Positions 10,425 through 21,414 are shown, counted from the first letter of the stretch. The stretch is DNA of 64,000 bases from Aestuariirhabdus sp. (GCA_030622755.1 JAUXFT010000005.1:1-64000); one strand, 5' to 3'. Notes: a model not told the origin generated them from the sequence alone. Made by a program: numbers and translations.

Positions 10425-11572
10425 CAGTTTCCTCTTGCCCCGACAGTGCGTTCTGGCAGTGCGGTAATGCGCCAATCTTTACCCACCGCCCTCACATCCA
10501 CTATTTCCAGGCCACGCTTTTGCGCCATGGTATCCAGTGGCAACCACAGCAATGGCCGAGCATTACTCCCCATAATCAACGGCGCCATATAAACCACCAG
10601 CTCATCTATGAGATCGGCTTCCAGAGCCGCTCCAGCCAGCGTTGCGCCTGCTTCGAGCAGCACTTCATTGCATTCACGCCGTGCTAACTCATCGAGTACC
10701 GTGGCCAGGCAAACCCGACCATCAACCGCCGGCAGTTCAATCACTTCTGTACATTCACGCGCCTCTGCCAGGCGAGATTCATCAACACCCTGAGCGCATA
10801 CCAGCAGCGTCGGCGCACCGTCTTGCAACACTCTTGATGCGAGCGGTGTTTGCAACCCAGAGTCTAGCACTACCCGTAGGGGTGGCTTGTCACACGCTGC
10901 CTGAGCGTCGGCTATTGTCAATTCATTCTCACGCAGGGTTAGCGCTGAATCGTCAGCCAAAATAGAACCGACACCGGTAATTACCGCCGAACTTCGCGCC
11001 CTTAAACGCTGCACATCACTGCGTGCATCCGGTCCGGTAATCCACTGACTTTCACCCGAAGCCATCGCAGTTCGCCCATCAACACTCATGGCCAGCTTGC
11101 AGCGCACATAAGGTCTCTGTAGCAGCATTCTCTTGATAAAGCCGGGATTGAGGGCTCGCGCTTCGGATTCCAATAAACCACAGCCAACTTCTATACCCGC
11201 AGCTTTTAGGCGTTCAATTCCCCGCCCTGCCACTTCTGGATTAGGATCTTCCATTGCCATCCAAACACGACTGACGCCAGCCGCAATCAACGCATCACAA
11301 CAGGGTGGGGTGCGCCCATAATGGCTACAAGGTTCCAGCGTGACATATGCCGTACAACCGGTAACCGGCTCACTGGCGGCAGCCAACGCATTTATTTCAG
11401 CATGAGGTTCACCTGCCCGCTGATGCCATCCCTCGCCAATTACCCGCCCATCACGACTCAACACGCAGCCAACTCGAGGATTCGGTGCGGTGGTATACAA
11501 CCCACGCTCGGCCAGACGCAACGCACGCGCCATCAACTCTGCATCAATGGCGGTTGAGGTTAAATCAGACAT
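10424..11572 (-). CDS. ribD: bifunctional diaminohydroxyphosphoribosylaminopyrimidine deaminase / 5-amino-6-(5-phosphoribosylamino)uracil reductase
   Basis: HAEINAL, TLEPCSHYGRTPPC, SVDGRTAMASGESQWITG. Confidence 0.96.
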   Translation of the reverse strand: MSDLTSTAIDAELMARALRLAERGLYTTAPNPRVGCVLSRDGRVIGEGWHQRAGEPHAEINALAAASEPVTGCTAYVTLEPCSHYGRTPPCCDALIAAGVSRVWMAMEDPNPEVAGRGIERLKAAGIEVGCGLLESEARALNPGFIKRMLLQRPYVRCKLAMSVDGRTAMASGESQWITGPDARSDVQRLRARSSAVITGVGSILADDSALTLRENELTIADAQAACDKPPLRVVLDSGLQTPLASRVLQDGAPTLLVCAQGVDESRLAEARECTEVIELPAVDGRVCLATVLDELARRECNEVLLEAGATLAGAALEADLIDELVVYMAPLIMGSNARPLLWLPLDTMAQKRGLEIVDVRAVGKDWRITALPERTVGARGN

Positions 11573-11601
11573 AGTGACATTCCTGGACCTGAGCCGGGTA
11601 A

Positions 11602-12066
11602 CTACTCCGGACGCGGTTCTTTCTCAAGACGATCGATCTCTTCACGGAACTCATTAAGATCCTGGAAGCGACGATATACGGAAGCAAAACGAATGTAGGC
11701 TACCTCATCAAGGCGTTGCAACTCACTCATTACCATCTCGCCAACATCCCGCGACTTGATCTCGCGCTCACCGGTCGCTTGCAGTTGATGCTTAAGACGG
11801 TTGATCGACTCTTCAATACGCTCGACACTGACCGGCCGCTTTTCCAAAGATCGCAATATACCAGCGCGCAGCTTCTGATCATCAAAAGGTACCCGGCTAC
11901 CATCTTGCTTAATCAAGCGAGGCATCATCAATTCGGCACTTTCATAGGTGGTAAAACGCTCTGAACAAGAAAGGCATTCTCGGCGCCGGCGCACCTGACC
12001 ACCTTCGGCTACCAGGCGGGAATCTATCACCCTGGTATCGTGAGCGTTACAGAAAGGACAATGCAT
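11602..12066 (-). CDS. nrdR: transcriptional repressor NrdR
   Basis: [18 protein letters not shown]...[17 protein letters not shown] (zinc ribbon and ATP cone). Confidence 0.97.
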   Translation of the reverse strand: MHCPFCNAHDTRVIDSRLVAEGGQVRRRRECLSCSERFTTYESAELMMPRLIKQDGSRVPFDDQKLRAGILRSLEKRPVSVERIEESINRLKHQLQATGEREIKSRDVGEMVMSELQRLDEVAYIRFASVYRRFQDLNEFREEIDRLEKEPRPE

Positions 12067-12197
12067 GATGAAAAAGCCTGGAAAGTAAAGAACGGATGGA
12101 TAACCAGTACGGTCTATCTGGCAGTAAAGTCTACTGCCTTACCCTCTAAAAACAAGTAAAAAGGCGGCAAGGCAGGCGCTTTAAAGACCAAAAACGA

Positions 12198-12232
12198 CGA
12201 AACCCCCTGCAGCTTCAAATTACAGGGGGCTT
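12198..12232 (-). terminator. Rho-independent terminator for glyA
   Basis: On the minus strand GCCCCCTG-TAATTTGAAGCTG-CAGGGGG-TTTCGTCGTTTTT, directly after the glyA stop. Confidence 0.8.
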
Positions 12233-12250
12233 CCCACGATACTGCTAGTC

Positions 12251-13507
12251 TTAATTACCGTAGACAGGCAGTCGTGCGCAGATCTCCAGCACTTTGGATT
12301 TAACTTCATTAATCACCGCTTCGTTATCGATATCATCGAGAACATCGCACATCCAACCAGCAAGATTTGCTGAATCCTGCTGGTTAAAACCACGGCGGGT
12401 AATGGCAGGAGCACCAATACGCAGACCACTGGTCACAAACGGTGAGCGAGGGTCGTTAGGCACGGCATTTTTGTTGACCGTAATATTTGCCTTACCCAGT
12501 GCGGCTTCGGCGTCTTTACCGGTATATTCCTTGCCGATCAGATCCATCAGAAACAGGTGATCATCGGTTCCACCGGATACGATCTTGATGCCTCTTTCGA
12601 GCAATACAGTAGCCATCGCCTGGGCATTTTTTACTACCTGTGTCTGGTACGCCTTGTACTCAGGCTCCATCGCTTCTTTAAAACAAACTGCCTTAGCGGC
12701 AACGACGTGACACAAAGGACCACCCTGACTCTCAGGGAAGACAGCAAAGTTCAGCTTTTTCTGGATCGCTTCATCATCGTTAGCAAGGATAAAACCGCCA
12801 CGTGGACCGCCCAATGTTTTATGCGTGGTAGAAGTAACCACATCCGCAATACCGACTGGACTAGGGTATACACCTGCCGCAATGAGGCCCGCAACGTGAG
12901 CCATGTCAACCATCAGGAAAGCATCCACCTGATCCGCTATATCGCGGAAACGCTGCCAGTCCACCACCCGGGAATAGGCAGAAAAACCTGCAACGATCAT
13001 GCGGGGCTTATGTTCAAGCGCCAGACGCTCTACTTCGTCATAATCGATTTCACCCGTTTCGGCATTCAATCCATACTGCACCGCATTATAGATACGGCCG
13101 GAAAAACTCACACTGGCACCGTGAGTCAAATGCCCACCGTGCGCCAGGCTCATACCCAATACGGTATCACCTGGTGAACACAGCGCCATATAAACTGCGG
13201 CATTGGCCTGAGAGCCGGAGTGCGGCTGCACATTAGCGTAGACGGCACCAAACAGCTGCTTTGCGCGATCAATCGCCAACTGTTCCACCACGTCTACGTG
13301 CTCGCAACCACCGTAATAACGCTTGCCGGGGTAGCCTTCGGCATACTTGTTGGTCAACGCACTGCCTTGCGCCTCCATCACCCGAGGGCTGGTGTAATTT
13401 TCTGATGCAATCAGTTCAATGTGCTCTTGCTGGCGAACTTCCTCGGCTTGCATGGCATTCCAAAGCGCATCGTCATACCCGGCAATAGTCATATCTTTCG
13501 TAAACAT
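12251..13507 (-). CDS. glyA: serine hydroxymethyltransferase
   Basis: [20 protein letters not shown] and [12 protein letters not shown]; start at ATG 13507. Confidence 0.97.
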   Translation of the reverse strand: MFTKDMTIAGYDDALWNAMQAEEVRQQEHIELIASENYTSPRVMEAQGSALTNKYAEGYPGKRYYGGCEHVDVVEQLAIDRAKQLFGAVYANVQPHSGSQANAAVYMALCSPGDTVLGMSLAHGGHLTHGASVSFSGRIYNAVQYGLNAETGEIDYDEVERLALEHKPRMIVAGFSAYSRVVDWQRFRDIADQVDAFLMVDMAHVAGLIAAGVYPSPVGIADVVTSTTHKTLGGPRGGFILANDDEAIQKKLNFAVFPESQGGPLCHVVAAKAVCFKEAMEPEYKAYQTQVVKNAQAMATVLLERGIKIVSGGTDDHLFLMDLIGKEYTGKDAEAALGKANITVNKNAVPNDPRSPFVTSGLRIGAPAITRRGFNQQDSANLAGWMCDVLDDIDNEAVINEVKSKVLEICARLPVYGN

Positions 13508-13540
13508 GGCAACCTCTATTGGCAAAGAACATCATCGAAA

Positions 13541-13579
13541 TTTTGGGCGCTGATTTTGGGCGCTGATTTTGGGCGCTGA
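13541..13579. repeat. 13-bp perfect direct tandem repeat x3 (TTTTGGGCGCTGA)
   Basis: Direct reading; 34 bp upstream of the glyA start codon. Confidence 0.97.
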
Positions 13580-13848
13580 TTGTACAGCATGCCCGGATCT
13601 TAGGCATCCCCCTTTATTTCAAGGTATTCAGTTCAAGGTTTTCATTACAGAATTCAACCATCGGCTTATGGCTGTTTCGCTCAGAATTTTTGCCAAAATT
13701 GTGGCCAAATCAGACAAATAGCCACTTTCCCCGATTAAACATCCACAACAAAACCAATAGCAGGAAGAGACGACACTGAATTGCTATCATTCAGCGACTT
13801 AGGTATGTTGCGCGCAACTGCACAACTCTGAATCCTGGTAGGCAATCG

Positions 13849-15510
13849 ATGGCTCAATACGTTTATACGATGAATCGAGTGGGCAAAGTGGTCCCCCCGA
13901 AGCGTCAAATACTAAAAGACATATCCCTCTCTTTCTTCCCTGGCGCCAAGATCGGCGTTCTGGGTTTGAACGGTTCCGGTAAATCTACCCTGCTGCGCAT
14001 AATGGCGGGGGTTGATACCGAAATTGAAGGGGAAGCACGCCCGCAACCCGGCATCAATGTCGGCTATTTACCGCAGGAGCCTGTGCTGGATCCGCAAAAA
14101 AATGTTCGGCAGATTGTGGAAGAAGCGCTCTCCGAAATCTCTGATGCCCAGGCACGTCTTGATGAAGTCTACGCCGCCTATGCCGAGCCGGATGCGGATT
14201 TCGACGCGCTGGCAGCCGAGCAAGGCCGATTGGAAAACATTATTCAGGCTGCCGACGCCCACAATATGGAGCGTAAGCTGGAAGTCGCAGCCGACGCCCT
14301 GCGCCTGCCCGAATGGGATGCCATGGTCGACACCCTCTCCGGTGGTGAAAAGCGCCGGGTAGCCCTCTGCCGCTTGCTATTATCCAGCCCGGATATGTTA
14401 TTGCTGGATGAGCCGACCAACCACCTTGATGCGGAAAGTGTGGGCTGGCTGGAGCGCTTCCTGCACGAATACCCTGGCACCGTGGTCGCCATTACCCACG
14501 ACCGTTACTTCCTCGACAACGCCGCCAGCTGGATTCTCGAGCTGGACCGCGGCTATGGTATTCCTTTCGAAGGCAACTACTCCGCATGGCTACAAGCCAA
14601 GGAAGATCGCCTGATAAGAGAAGAAAAACAGCATCAGGCCCGCGAAAAAACCATTCGCCACGAGCTCGAATGGGTTCGCTCCAACGCCAAGGGTCGCCAA
14701 TCGAAAAGCAAGGCTCGACTGGCTCGCTTCGAAGAGATGAGTTCACAGGATTACCAGAGCCGTAACGAAACCAACGAGATCTACATTCCACCCGGACCCC
14801 GTCTGGGCGATAAAGTTATCGACTTCGAGGGTGTCAACAAAGCTTTTGGTGATCGACTGCTCATTGAAAACCTTAGCTTCTCGATTCCCAAAGGAGCGAT
14901 TGTCGGCGTAATCGGCGGCAACGGCGCGGGTAAATCAACCCTGTTCAAGATGATCATCGGCACCGAGCAACCCGACAGCGGCACGATTTCTGTTGGAGAA
15001 ACCGTCAAACTGGCCTTCGTCGATCAAAGTCGCGATTCACTGAATGGTGACAACACTGTATGGCAGGAGATCTCGGAAGGTCAGGATATTCTGCGCATTA
15101 ATAGTTATGAGACATCCTCACGATCCTACGCAGGGCGTTTTAACTTCAAAGGCAGCGACCAACAGAAATTTGTTAAAGACCTGTCTGGCGGTGAACGTGG
15201 TAGATTGCATCTGGCCAACACCCTGAAACAAGGCGCTAACGTACTACTACTGGACGAACCCAGTAACGATCTCGATGTCGAAACCCTGCGAGCCCTGGAA
15301 GAAGCCCTGTTGGAATTCCCCGGCTGCGCCATCGTGATCTCGCACGATCGCTGGTTCCTTGATCGTATTACAACACATATTCTCGCCTACGAAGGAGACT
15401 CACAAGTCAGCTTCTTTGCCGGAAACTACAGCGAATACGAAGCAGACCGTAAAGCCAGACTGGGAGAGGACGCCCAACCCAAGCGCGTGAAATACAAGCG
15501 TCTCGTGTAA
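13849..15510 (+). CDS. ettA: energy-dependent translational throttle protein EttA (ABC-F)
   Basis: Two ABC domains (GLNGSGKSTLL, GGNGAGKSTLFKMI) with LSGGEKRRVALCR and LSGGERGRLHLA signatures. Confidence 0.95.
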   Translation: MAQYVYTMNRVGKVVPPKRQILKDISLSFFPGAKIGVLGLNGSGKSTLLRIMAGVDTEIEGEARPQPGINVGYLPQEPVLDPQKNVRQIVEEALSEISDAQARLDEVYAAYAEPDADFDALAAEQGRLENIIQAADAHNMERKLEVAADALRLPEWDAMVDTLSGGEKRRVALCRLLLSSPDMLLLDEPTNHLDAESVGWLERFLHEYPGTVVAITHDRYFLDNAASWILELDRGYGIPFEGNYSAWLQAKEDRLIREEKQHQAREKTIRHELEWVRSNAKGRQSKSKARLARFEEMSSQDYQSRNETNEIYIPPGPRLGDKVIDFEGVNKAFGDRLLIENLSFSIPKGAIVGVIGGNGAGKSTLFKMIIGTEQPDSGTISVGETVKLAFVDQSRDSLNGDNTVWQEISEGQDILRINSYETSSRSYAGRFNFKGSDQQKFVKDLSGGERGRLHLANTLKQGANVLLLDEPSNDLDVETLRALEEALLEFPGCAIVISHDRWFLDRITTHILAYEGDSQVSFFAGNYSEYEADRKARLGEDAQPKRVKYKRLV

Positions 15511-15670
15511 ATTCCGGCACCGTTAGCTCGCAACGAAACCGGGAAGATCGCAGGACGACTACCCGGTTATTAATTGCACACCAGAATCCTCGATCTCTTA
15601 ATTCGAAAGGTTGTAACAAGACAGCTTAAGGGGTTTTGCATTAATTAAAGTCTCTATTTTTAAGGAGCTT

Positions 15671-15808
15671 ATGCTCAATCCCTTCAACCAAATCTCCATA
15701 CAGAACAGTTTCAATCGCTGCGCCAATGGCCAAATAAGTATTCATATTAAGAGATTAACCATCTTGACCAGCGCTCCCCTAAATGATGCACTGATCAACA
15801 TTAGATAA
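15671..15808 (+). CDS. candidate 45-aa small ORF (MLNPFNQISIQNSFNRCANGQISIHIKRLTILTSAPLNDALINIR)
   Basis: ATG 15671 preceded by AAGGAG; not in the supplied ORF track; translated by hand. Confidence 0.3.
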   Translation: MLNPFNQISIQNSFNRCANGQISIHIKRLTILTSAPLNDALINIR

Positions 15809-15809
15809 G

Positions 15810-15841
15810 GTCAGGGCTAACGGGTTAGACTCAGCCCTGAC
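15810..15841. other. inverted repeat/hairpin upstream of radA
   Basis: GTCAGGGCT-14 nt-AGCCCTGAC, 9-bp perfect arms. Confidence 0.8.
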
Positions 15842-15877
15842 ATTCATTCATAACCTACGCACCAGGTAATCGAATTC

Positions 15878-17251
15878 ATGGCAAAAGCGAAATCTCGCAA
15901 GGCATTCGTCTGTAATGACTGCGGCAGCGAATCTTCTAAGTGGCAAGGGCAATGCCCCGATTGCAAAGCCTGGAATACCTTTGCCGAAATCAAACTGGGC
16001 AGTGATGCTCCACACCTGGCGAACACAAAAACACCCAACGGCTTCGCTGGCAGCCTCAGTGACCCCCAGCTGTTATCTGAAGTCAATATCGCAGAAACCC
16101 CACGCTTTTCCAGCGGGATTTCCGAGTTTGACCGGGTACTGGGCGGCGGTTTTGTACCCGGCAGTGCGGTCCTCCTGGGCGGTCACCCCGGTGCTGGCAA
16201 GAGTACAATTCTGCTTCAGGTGCTCTGCCATATAGCGCAAACCATGCCGGCATTGTATGTTTCTGGCGAAGAATCGATGCAACAGATAGCCAGCCGCGCC
16301 CAGCGACTCGAACTCCCCAACGACCGGCTCAAAATGCTGGCCGAAACCAGTGCAGAGAATATCGTCGCCGTTGCTGAACAGGAAAAACCGGCCATCATCG
16401 TTATCGATTCCATCCAGGTGATGTATATGACTGGTATCGATTCTGCCCCAGGCGGGGTATCCCAGGTCCGGGAAAGCGCGGCTTACCTCACCCGCTTCGC
16501 CAAACAAACCAATACCGTGCTGTTAATTGTCGGCCACGTCACCAAGGATAATTCACTGGCAGGTCCGATGACACTGTCCCACATTATTGATACCCAGCTG
16601 ATGCTGGGCAACAGCGATGATTCCCGCTACCGCATGATGCGCGCCACCAAAAACCGCTTTGGTCAGGTCAACGAACTTGGCATCTTCGCCATGACGGAGC
16701 GCGGCCTGCGAGAAGTACGCAATCCTTCGGCCATTTTCCTGTCGCGCCATCAGGAACAAACACCGGGAAGCATTATCAATGTTTTGTGGGAAGGTACTCG
16801 CCCCCTGCTGGTTGAACTGCAGGCTCTGGTGGTTGATTCCCAATTAGGCAATCCTCGCCGCGTTACCGTGGGCCTCGACCAAAACCGCCTGGCCATGCTG
16901 CTCGCGGTGTTAACTCGCCACGGCGGTGTATTCACCAGTGACCAGGATGTTTTTGTCAACGTCGTCGGAGGCGTCCGAATCAGTGAAACCAGTGCAGATT
17001 TGCCGGTCATACTGGCCATTCTATCCAGTTTGCGCGATCGCCCCATCGACCAGCATCTGTTTGCCTTTGGCGAAGTGGGACTGTCCGGGGAAATTCGTCC
17101 CGTAGCTAATGGCCAGGAGCGCATTCAGGAAGCAGCCAAACACGGATTCAAGCAAGCTATTGTCCCCAAGGCTAACCTGCCCAGAGAGAAGATTTCCGGC
17201 ATCGAACTGTTTGGCGTCAGTAGCCTCAGTGAAGCGCTTGAAAAGATCTAG
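15878..17251 (+). CDS. radA: DNA repair protein RadA
   Basis: N-terminal CxxC zinc finger (FVCNDCGSESSKWQGQCPDCKAWNT), GGHPGAGKSTILLQ, KNRFG motif. Confidence 0.97.
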   Translation: MAKAKSRKAFVCNDCGSESSKWQGQCPDCKAWNTFAEIKLGSDAPHLANTKTPNGFAGSLSDPQLLSEVNIAETPRFSSGISEFDRVLGGGFVPGSAVLLGGHPGAGKSTILLQVLCHIAQTMPALYVSGEESMQQIASRAQRLELPNDRLKMLAETSAENIVAVAEQEKPAIIVIDSIQVMYMTGIDSAPGGVSQVRESAAYLTRFAKQTNTVLLIVGHVTKDNSLAGPMTLSHIIDTQLMLGNSDDSRYRMMRATKNRFGQVNELGIFAMTERGLREVRNPSAIFLSRHQEQTPGSIINVLWEGTRPLLVELQALVVDSQLGNPRRVTVGLDQNRLAMLLAVLTRHGGVFTSDQDVFVNVVGGVRISETSADLPVILAILSSLRDRPIDQHLFAFGEVGLSGEIRPVANGQERIQEAAKHGFKQAIVPKANLPREKISGIELFGVSSLSEALEKI

Positions 17252-17261
17252 GGGGCACCCG

Positions 17262-18048
17262 ATGAACACTACCCGCCCTGCTGTAATTGTTTGTTTTTCA
17301 GGCCTGGATCCAACCGGTGGCGCGGGCATCAGTGCCGATATTGAAGCCATCAGCGCGCAGGGTGCAAAACAGCCACGGCGTTCAGTATCTGCAAGTAGCG
17401 GAGCCGAAACTTCTGGCCCATCAAGCCGAAGTATTACTGAACGATATCCGGCCTGATGCATTCAAATTAGGCGCTTTGGCTTCTGCCGAAGTGGTACAGG
17501 TGGTAGCGTCGGTCATCCGCCAATACCCGGACATACCCGTAGTATTGGACCCGGTACTGGCCGCCGGCGGTGGCGGAAAGCTCTCGCGCGATGGACTTAG
17601 CGAGGCAGTAATTGAAGAACTGTTACCACTCACCACTCTGTGTACCCCGAACACACTGGAGGTTGCCGAACTCGGCAATAGTCATACAGAAGAAGATGCG
17701 GTAGCGAAAATTTTACAACGCGGATGCCAGGCGGTTCTGCTCACTGGGAGCCATAGGGAGTCACATGGCATTCACCATCAACTGTATCAGGCGGGAGGTT
17801 TATGCAACGATTTTCGTTATGAGCGGCTCAAGCATGAGTATTACGGCAGCGGTTGCACACTGGCCTCGGCCCTTGCCGCTTTCCTCGCGCAAGACAATGA
17901 TTTGGTTACAGCTAGTGAGCAGGCCCTTAAATACTGTTTTGACAGCCTTGCGAGTGCTTACTTACTGGGTGGTGGGCAACATTTTCCTAATCGTATCTTT
18001 CCAGACAGACCCTTTTCAAATAGCACCTTTCCGAGCCATAAAAAGTAG
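17262..18048 (+). pseudogene. thiD: hydroxymethylpyrimidine (phosphate) kinase, frameshifted with an apparent internal deletion near 17361-17368
   Basis: N-terminus MNTTRPAVIVCFSGLDPTGGAGISADIEAISAQGA in one frame; remainder NSHGVQYLQVAEPKLLAHQ...YGSGCTLASALAAFLA in another. Confidence 0.85.
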
Positions 18049-18053
18049 CCGAC

Positions 18054-18689
18054 ATGTCCTCAGCAAAACTAATTAGCGGACTATACGCTATCACCGATAC
18101 AGACCTGATTCCGCACGAGGCATTACTCGAGAATATCGAGCAAGCGCTAAAAGGGGGCGCCCGGATCCTTCAATATCGAGATAAGCAGCCCGGTAGCGAA
18201 AGGCGCCTGGCGCAAGCCTCTGCGATCCATGATCTTTGTAAGCAATACGGAGTGCCTTTACTGATTAATGACGATATTGACCTTGCAGTCCAGTGTCAGG
18301 CAGAGGGGGTTCATCTCGGACAGAATGATGCCAGCATTCCTGGCGTGAGACAGAAACCGGGTGAAAAGGCCATTATAGGAATCACCTGCCACGACTCCCT
18401 CGCCCTGGCATTAAACGCACAACAACAGGGAGCAGACTACATCGCCTTCGGTCGATTTTTCCCATCGTTCACCAAACCGAAAGCGCCCCCAGCCCCCCTG
18501 AAACTGCTCGAACTTGCTCGCCCCCAACTACAGATACCCATGGTAGCCATCGGTGGTATTACCGTGGATAATGCCCGCCAGGTTATTCAGCGCGGAGCCG
18601 ATGCCATTGCTGTCATTCACCACCTGTTTTCGACGGATAATATCGAACAACGCGCACACCAATTAGGCTCCAGGTTTCACAGCATCTGA
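18054..18689 (+). CDS. thiE: thiamine-phosphate synthase
   Basis: LQYRDK, LLINDDIDLAVQCQAEGVHLGQND, VAIGGI. Confidence 0.95.
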   Translation: MSSAKLISGLYAITDTDLIPHEALLENIEQALKGGARILQYRDKQPGSERRLAQASAIHDLCKQYGVPLLINDDIDLAVQCQAEGVHLGQNDASIPGVRQKPGEKAIIGITCHDSLALALNAQQQGADYIAFGRFFPSFTKPKAPPAPLKLLELARPQLQIPMVAIGGITVDNARQVIQRGADAIAVIHHLFSTDNIEQRAHQLGSRFHSI

Positions 18690-18701
18690 ACAGGAACCCC
18701 C

Positions 18702-19982
18702 ATGTCCCGGTCCGAACAACTTTATCAACAAGCCCAACTCAGCATCCCCGGTGGAGTGAACTCACCAGTACGCGCATTCAATGGGGTTGGCGGCACACCA
18801 GTATTTTTCAAGCGCAGCCAAGGCGCCTACCTCTACGATGAAGATGGCAAGGCGTATGTTGATTACATCGGCTCATGGGGACCAATGATCCTTGGACACA
18901 ATCACCCTGAGGTAATCAATGCTGTTCTCAAGCAAATTGAATTAGGACTTAGCTTTGGCGCGCCAACCGCTATCGAGGTCAAGATGGCAGAGCGTGTATG
19001 CCAGCTAGTACCTTCCATCGAACAGGTGCGCATGGTCAACTCAGGCACCGAAGCCACTATGAGTGCAATCAGACTGGCGCGAGGATTTACCGGACGCGAC
19101 AAGATTGTAAAGTTTGAAGGCTGCTACCACGGACATGCCGATTCATTACTGGTTAAAGCCGGCTCCGGCGCATTGACTCTCGGCGTACCCACATCACCCG
19201 GGGTGCCAGCATCAGTGGCAGAACATACCTTAACGCTGCCGTACAACGATATAGACGCTGCACACACATTGTTTGCAGAGCTGGGTTCAGAGATCGCCTG
19301 CATCATTGTTGAACCGGTTGCGGGAAACATGAACTGCATCCCGCCGCTGCCTGGATTCCTGCAAGGGCTACGTCAACTCTGCGACGAACACCAGAGTGTA
19401 TTGATCTTTGATGAAGTTATGACCGGTTTCCGTGTTGCTCTCGGCGGCGCTCAATCCATTTACCAGGTAAAACCTGATTTGACCACGCTGGGAAAAATTA
19501 TCGGTGGCGGCTTGCCCGTTGGCGCTTTCGGCGGTCGTCGCGACATTATGCAACAACTGGCCCCTGTCGGGCCCGTCTACCAGGCTGGTACACTTTCGGG
19601 CAACCCAGTTGCCATGGCTGCCGGGCTAGCCGTGCTGGAGGTTATATCCAGTGATGGATTTTATGATGAACTAACCGCCAGCACGACTCGATTACTGGAA
19701 GGCCTGCAGCAGCGAGCCGACAACGCCGGCATTCCATTCACCACCACTCAGGTAGGCGCAATGTTCGGTCTATTCTTCACTGACAAGCAACAAGTAAGCT
19801 GTTTTGATGATGTTATGGGATGCGATATCGAACGCTTTAAACGCTTCTTCCACACACTGCTGGATGAAGGCATCTACCTTGGACCATCGGCGTTTGAAGC
19901 TGGCTTTGTTTCCGGGGCTCACGGCGACAAAGAGATCCAGCTGACGCTGGACGCCGCTGAGAAAGCCTTTTCGCAGCTTTAG
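18702..19982 (+). CDS. hemL: glutamate-1-semialdehyde 2,1-aminomutase
   Basis: [49 protein letters not shown]. Confidence 0.97.
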   Translation: MSRSEQLYQQAQLSIPGGVNSPVRAFNGVGGTPVFFKRSQGAYLYDEDGKAYVDYIGSWGPMILGHNHPEVINAVLKQIELGLSFGAPTAIEVKMAERVCQLVPSIEQVRMVNSGTEATMSAIRLARGFTGRDKIVKFEGCYHGHADSLLVKAGSGALTLGVPTSPGVPASVAEHTLTLPYNDIDAAHTLFAELGSEIACIIVEPVAGNMNCIPPLPGFLQGLRQLCDEHQSVLIFDEVMTGFRVALGGAQSIYQVKPDLTTLGKIIGGGLPVGAFGGRRDIMQQLAPVGPVYQAGTLSGNPVAMAAGLAVLEVISSDGFYDELTASTTRLLEGLQQRADNAGIPFTTTQVGAMFGLFFTDKQQVSCFDDVMGCDIERFKRFFHTLLDEGIYLGPSAFEAGFVSGAHGDKEIQLTLDAAEKAFSQL

Positions 19983-20070
19983 TGCTCAACCTTTAGTGCA
20001 TAATAATGCGCCCAACAACTTTAGTGTCCAAAATTAAGATCCATCACGGTAACTGTACGCAAGGATATTC

Positions 20071-20688
20071 ATGCTAAGCACCGCAATCTCAGATGCCATA
20101 CTGTGCCTGAGTAGCTCGTTTTCTGTATTCCTGATGGCTCAACGCGGCAACATCAGCGAACTGCAGAGACCGGCAGCACTGGGTGCAATGCTAGGATTTC
20201 TGGCGTTCGCCCTGGCCTCCTTTTTTGGTACCTTGCGCTTTGGACTCGGCGATCAATGGCTGGATGTTCACTCACTCTTCAATCAGGCAGCCACGTACAT
20301 GGCTCTGCCACTCATTGCGATGGCTTTTTTGTGCCTGACTTTACCCTGGCAGTTGAGCAGACCCGGCTGGGGGCGTGTCTTACTGGCGCTCATGGTAGCC
20401 TTTGAGTTGATTCGCCGCTTCGAATGGCTTGAATCCTATCGATTGCTGCTCGGAGGCACTTCACTGCTCATCATCGCCTTGGCGGCCATACGACTGATGA
20501 GTGGCCAGAGTAAAATAGCCCTCCTTGCCCTGACTGGAGTCCTTAGCAGCGCAACTGCGGGGCTGATCATCGGCACTCAGGGGAGCATTTATGGCTGGTT
20601 ACGTGTTGATTTTTTCCTCTACCTGCTGGCTCTTTCAAACCTCTGTCTGGGCAGCGCTCTTTTTTTGCTTTTACGCGAACCTAAATAA
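20071..20688 (+). CDS. integral membrane protein of unknown function
   Basis: 205-aa ORF with several hydrophobic segments. Confidence 0.65.
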   Translation: MLSTAISDAILCLSSSFSVFLMAQRGNISELQRPAALGAMLGFLAFALASFFGTLRFGLGDQWLDVHSLFNQAATYMALPLIAMAFLCLTLPWQLSRPGWGRVLLALMVAFELIRRFEWLESYRLLLGGTSLLIIALAAIRLMSGQSKIALLALTGVLSSATAGLIIGTQGSIYGWLRVDFFLYLLALSNLCLGSALFLLLREPK

Positions 20689-20754
20689 ATTTGGCATCAG
20701 CTCACAAAGGGGCTTCCAGACTAATCTGGACTGATTTACAAAGCCCTCGGTGAA

Positions 20755-21414
20755 GTGTATAAACTGGCTAGGCTATTGCTTTTTTACACTTATTCTCGGG
20801 ACTTTACCTTGTTAGCTGCGTGTCGATTGATTGTTCTGATCACCAGTACCCTGACACTGCTCAGTAGCCCCAGTGTCTCCGCCCAGCCCTCCAGGCAACT
20901 GGATTACCTGACGTTTAACATAAGCCCCCTGCTCATTCCTGCAGCAGAACGATGCCGTATAGATCCCCAGGAACCTGACATCCCTTACGCTCTGGCTGCC
21001 TGCCAACAAGCCGCCAGTAACGGTGATGCACAGGCACAGTTTTTACTCGCAAATTTATACTACGAAGGCAAGGTGATTCCGAAGGATCTGGCACTGGCTA
21101 TCAACTGGTTTCAAAGAGCATCCCTGCAAGGCCACGCTCAGGCACAGTATCAAATAGCTTTTATGCTATGGTACGGCGAAGGAGTTTCCCGCAACCCAAC
21201 AGAAGCTTACGTGATGATAAAAATGTCTGCGGTTAACGGTTTTGATGAAGCCATGAATGCCGCCGAGCTGTTTGCCGAAGGTCTCACCGAAGATCAACAA
21301 TCACGCGCTTTTTACACCCTGAGTCGGATTTTCAAAAACTATCACAGCAATCTGAATGCTGAGCAACCGCCGTTGTCAAACGATCCAAGCCTACTACCAA
21401 TAACCACGCCCTGA
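20755..21414 (+). CDS. Sel1-like (TPR-like) repeat protein, GTG start
   Basis: AQFLLANLYYEGKVIPKDLALAINWFQRASLQGHAQAQYQIAFMLWYGEGVSRNPTEAY. Confidence 0.8.
   Translation: MYKLARLLLFYTYSRDFTLLAACRLIVLITSTLTLLSSPSVSAQPSRQLDYLTFNISPLLIPAAERCRIDPQEPDIPYALAACQQAASNGDAQAQFLLANLYYEGKVIPKDLALAINWFQRASLQGHAQAQYQIAFMLWYGEGVSRNPTEAYVMIKMSAVNGFDEAMNAAELFAEGLTEDQQSRAFYTLSRIFKNYHSNLNAEQPPLSNDPSLLPITTP

Noticed and set aside
12557-13177. 206-aa ORF antisense to glyA
   Set aside because: Opposite-strand shadow of a conserved gene; no independent start signal or domain.
17340-17400. Programmed ribosomal frameshift in thiD
   Set aside because: No slippery heptamer is evident, and a conserved segment of about 12 residues is absent, which frameshifting alone would not explain.
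19975-20030. Three CTTTAGTG copies after hemL
   Set aside because: Short, irregularly spaced and includes the hemL stop region; too weak to interpret.
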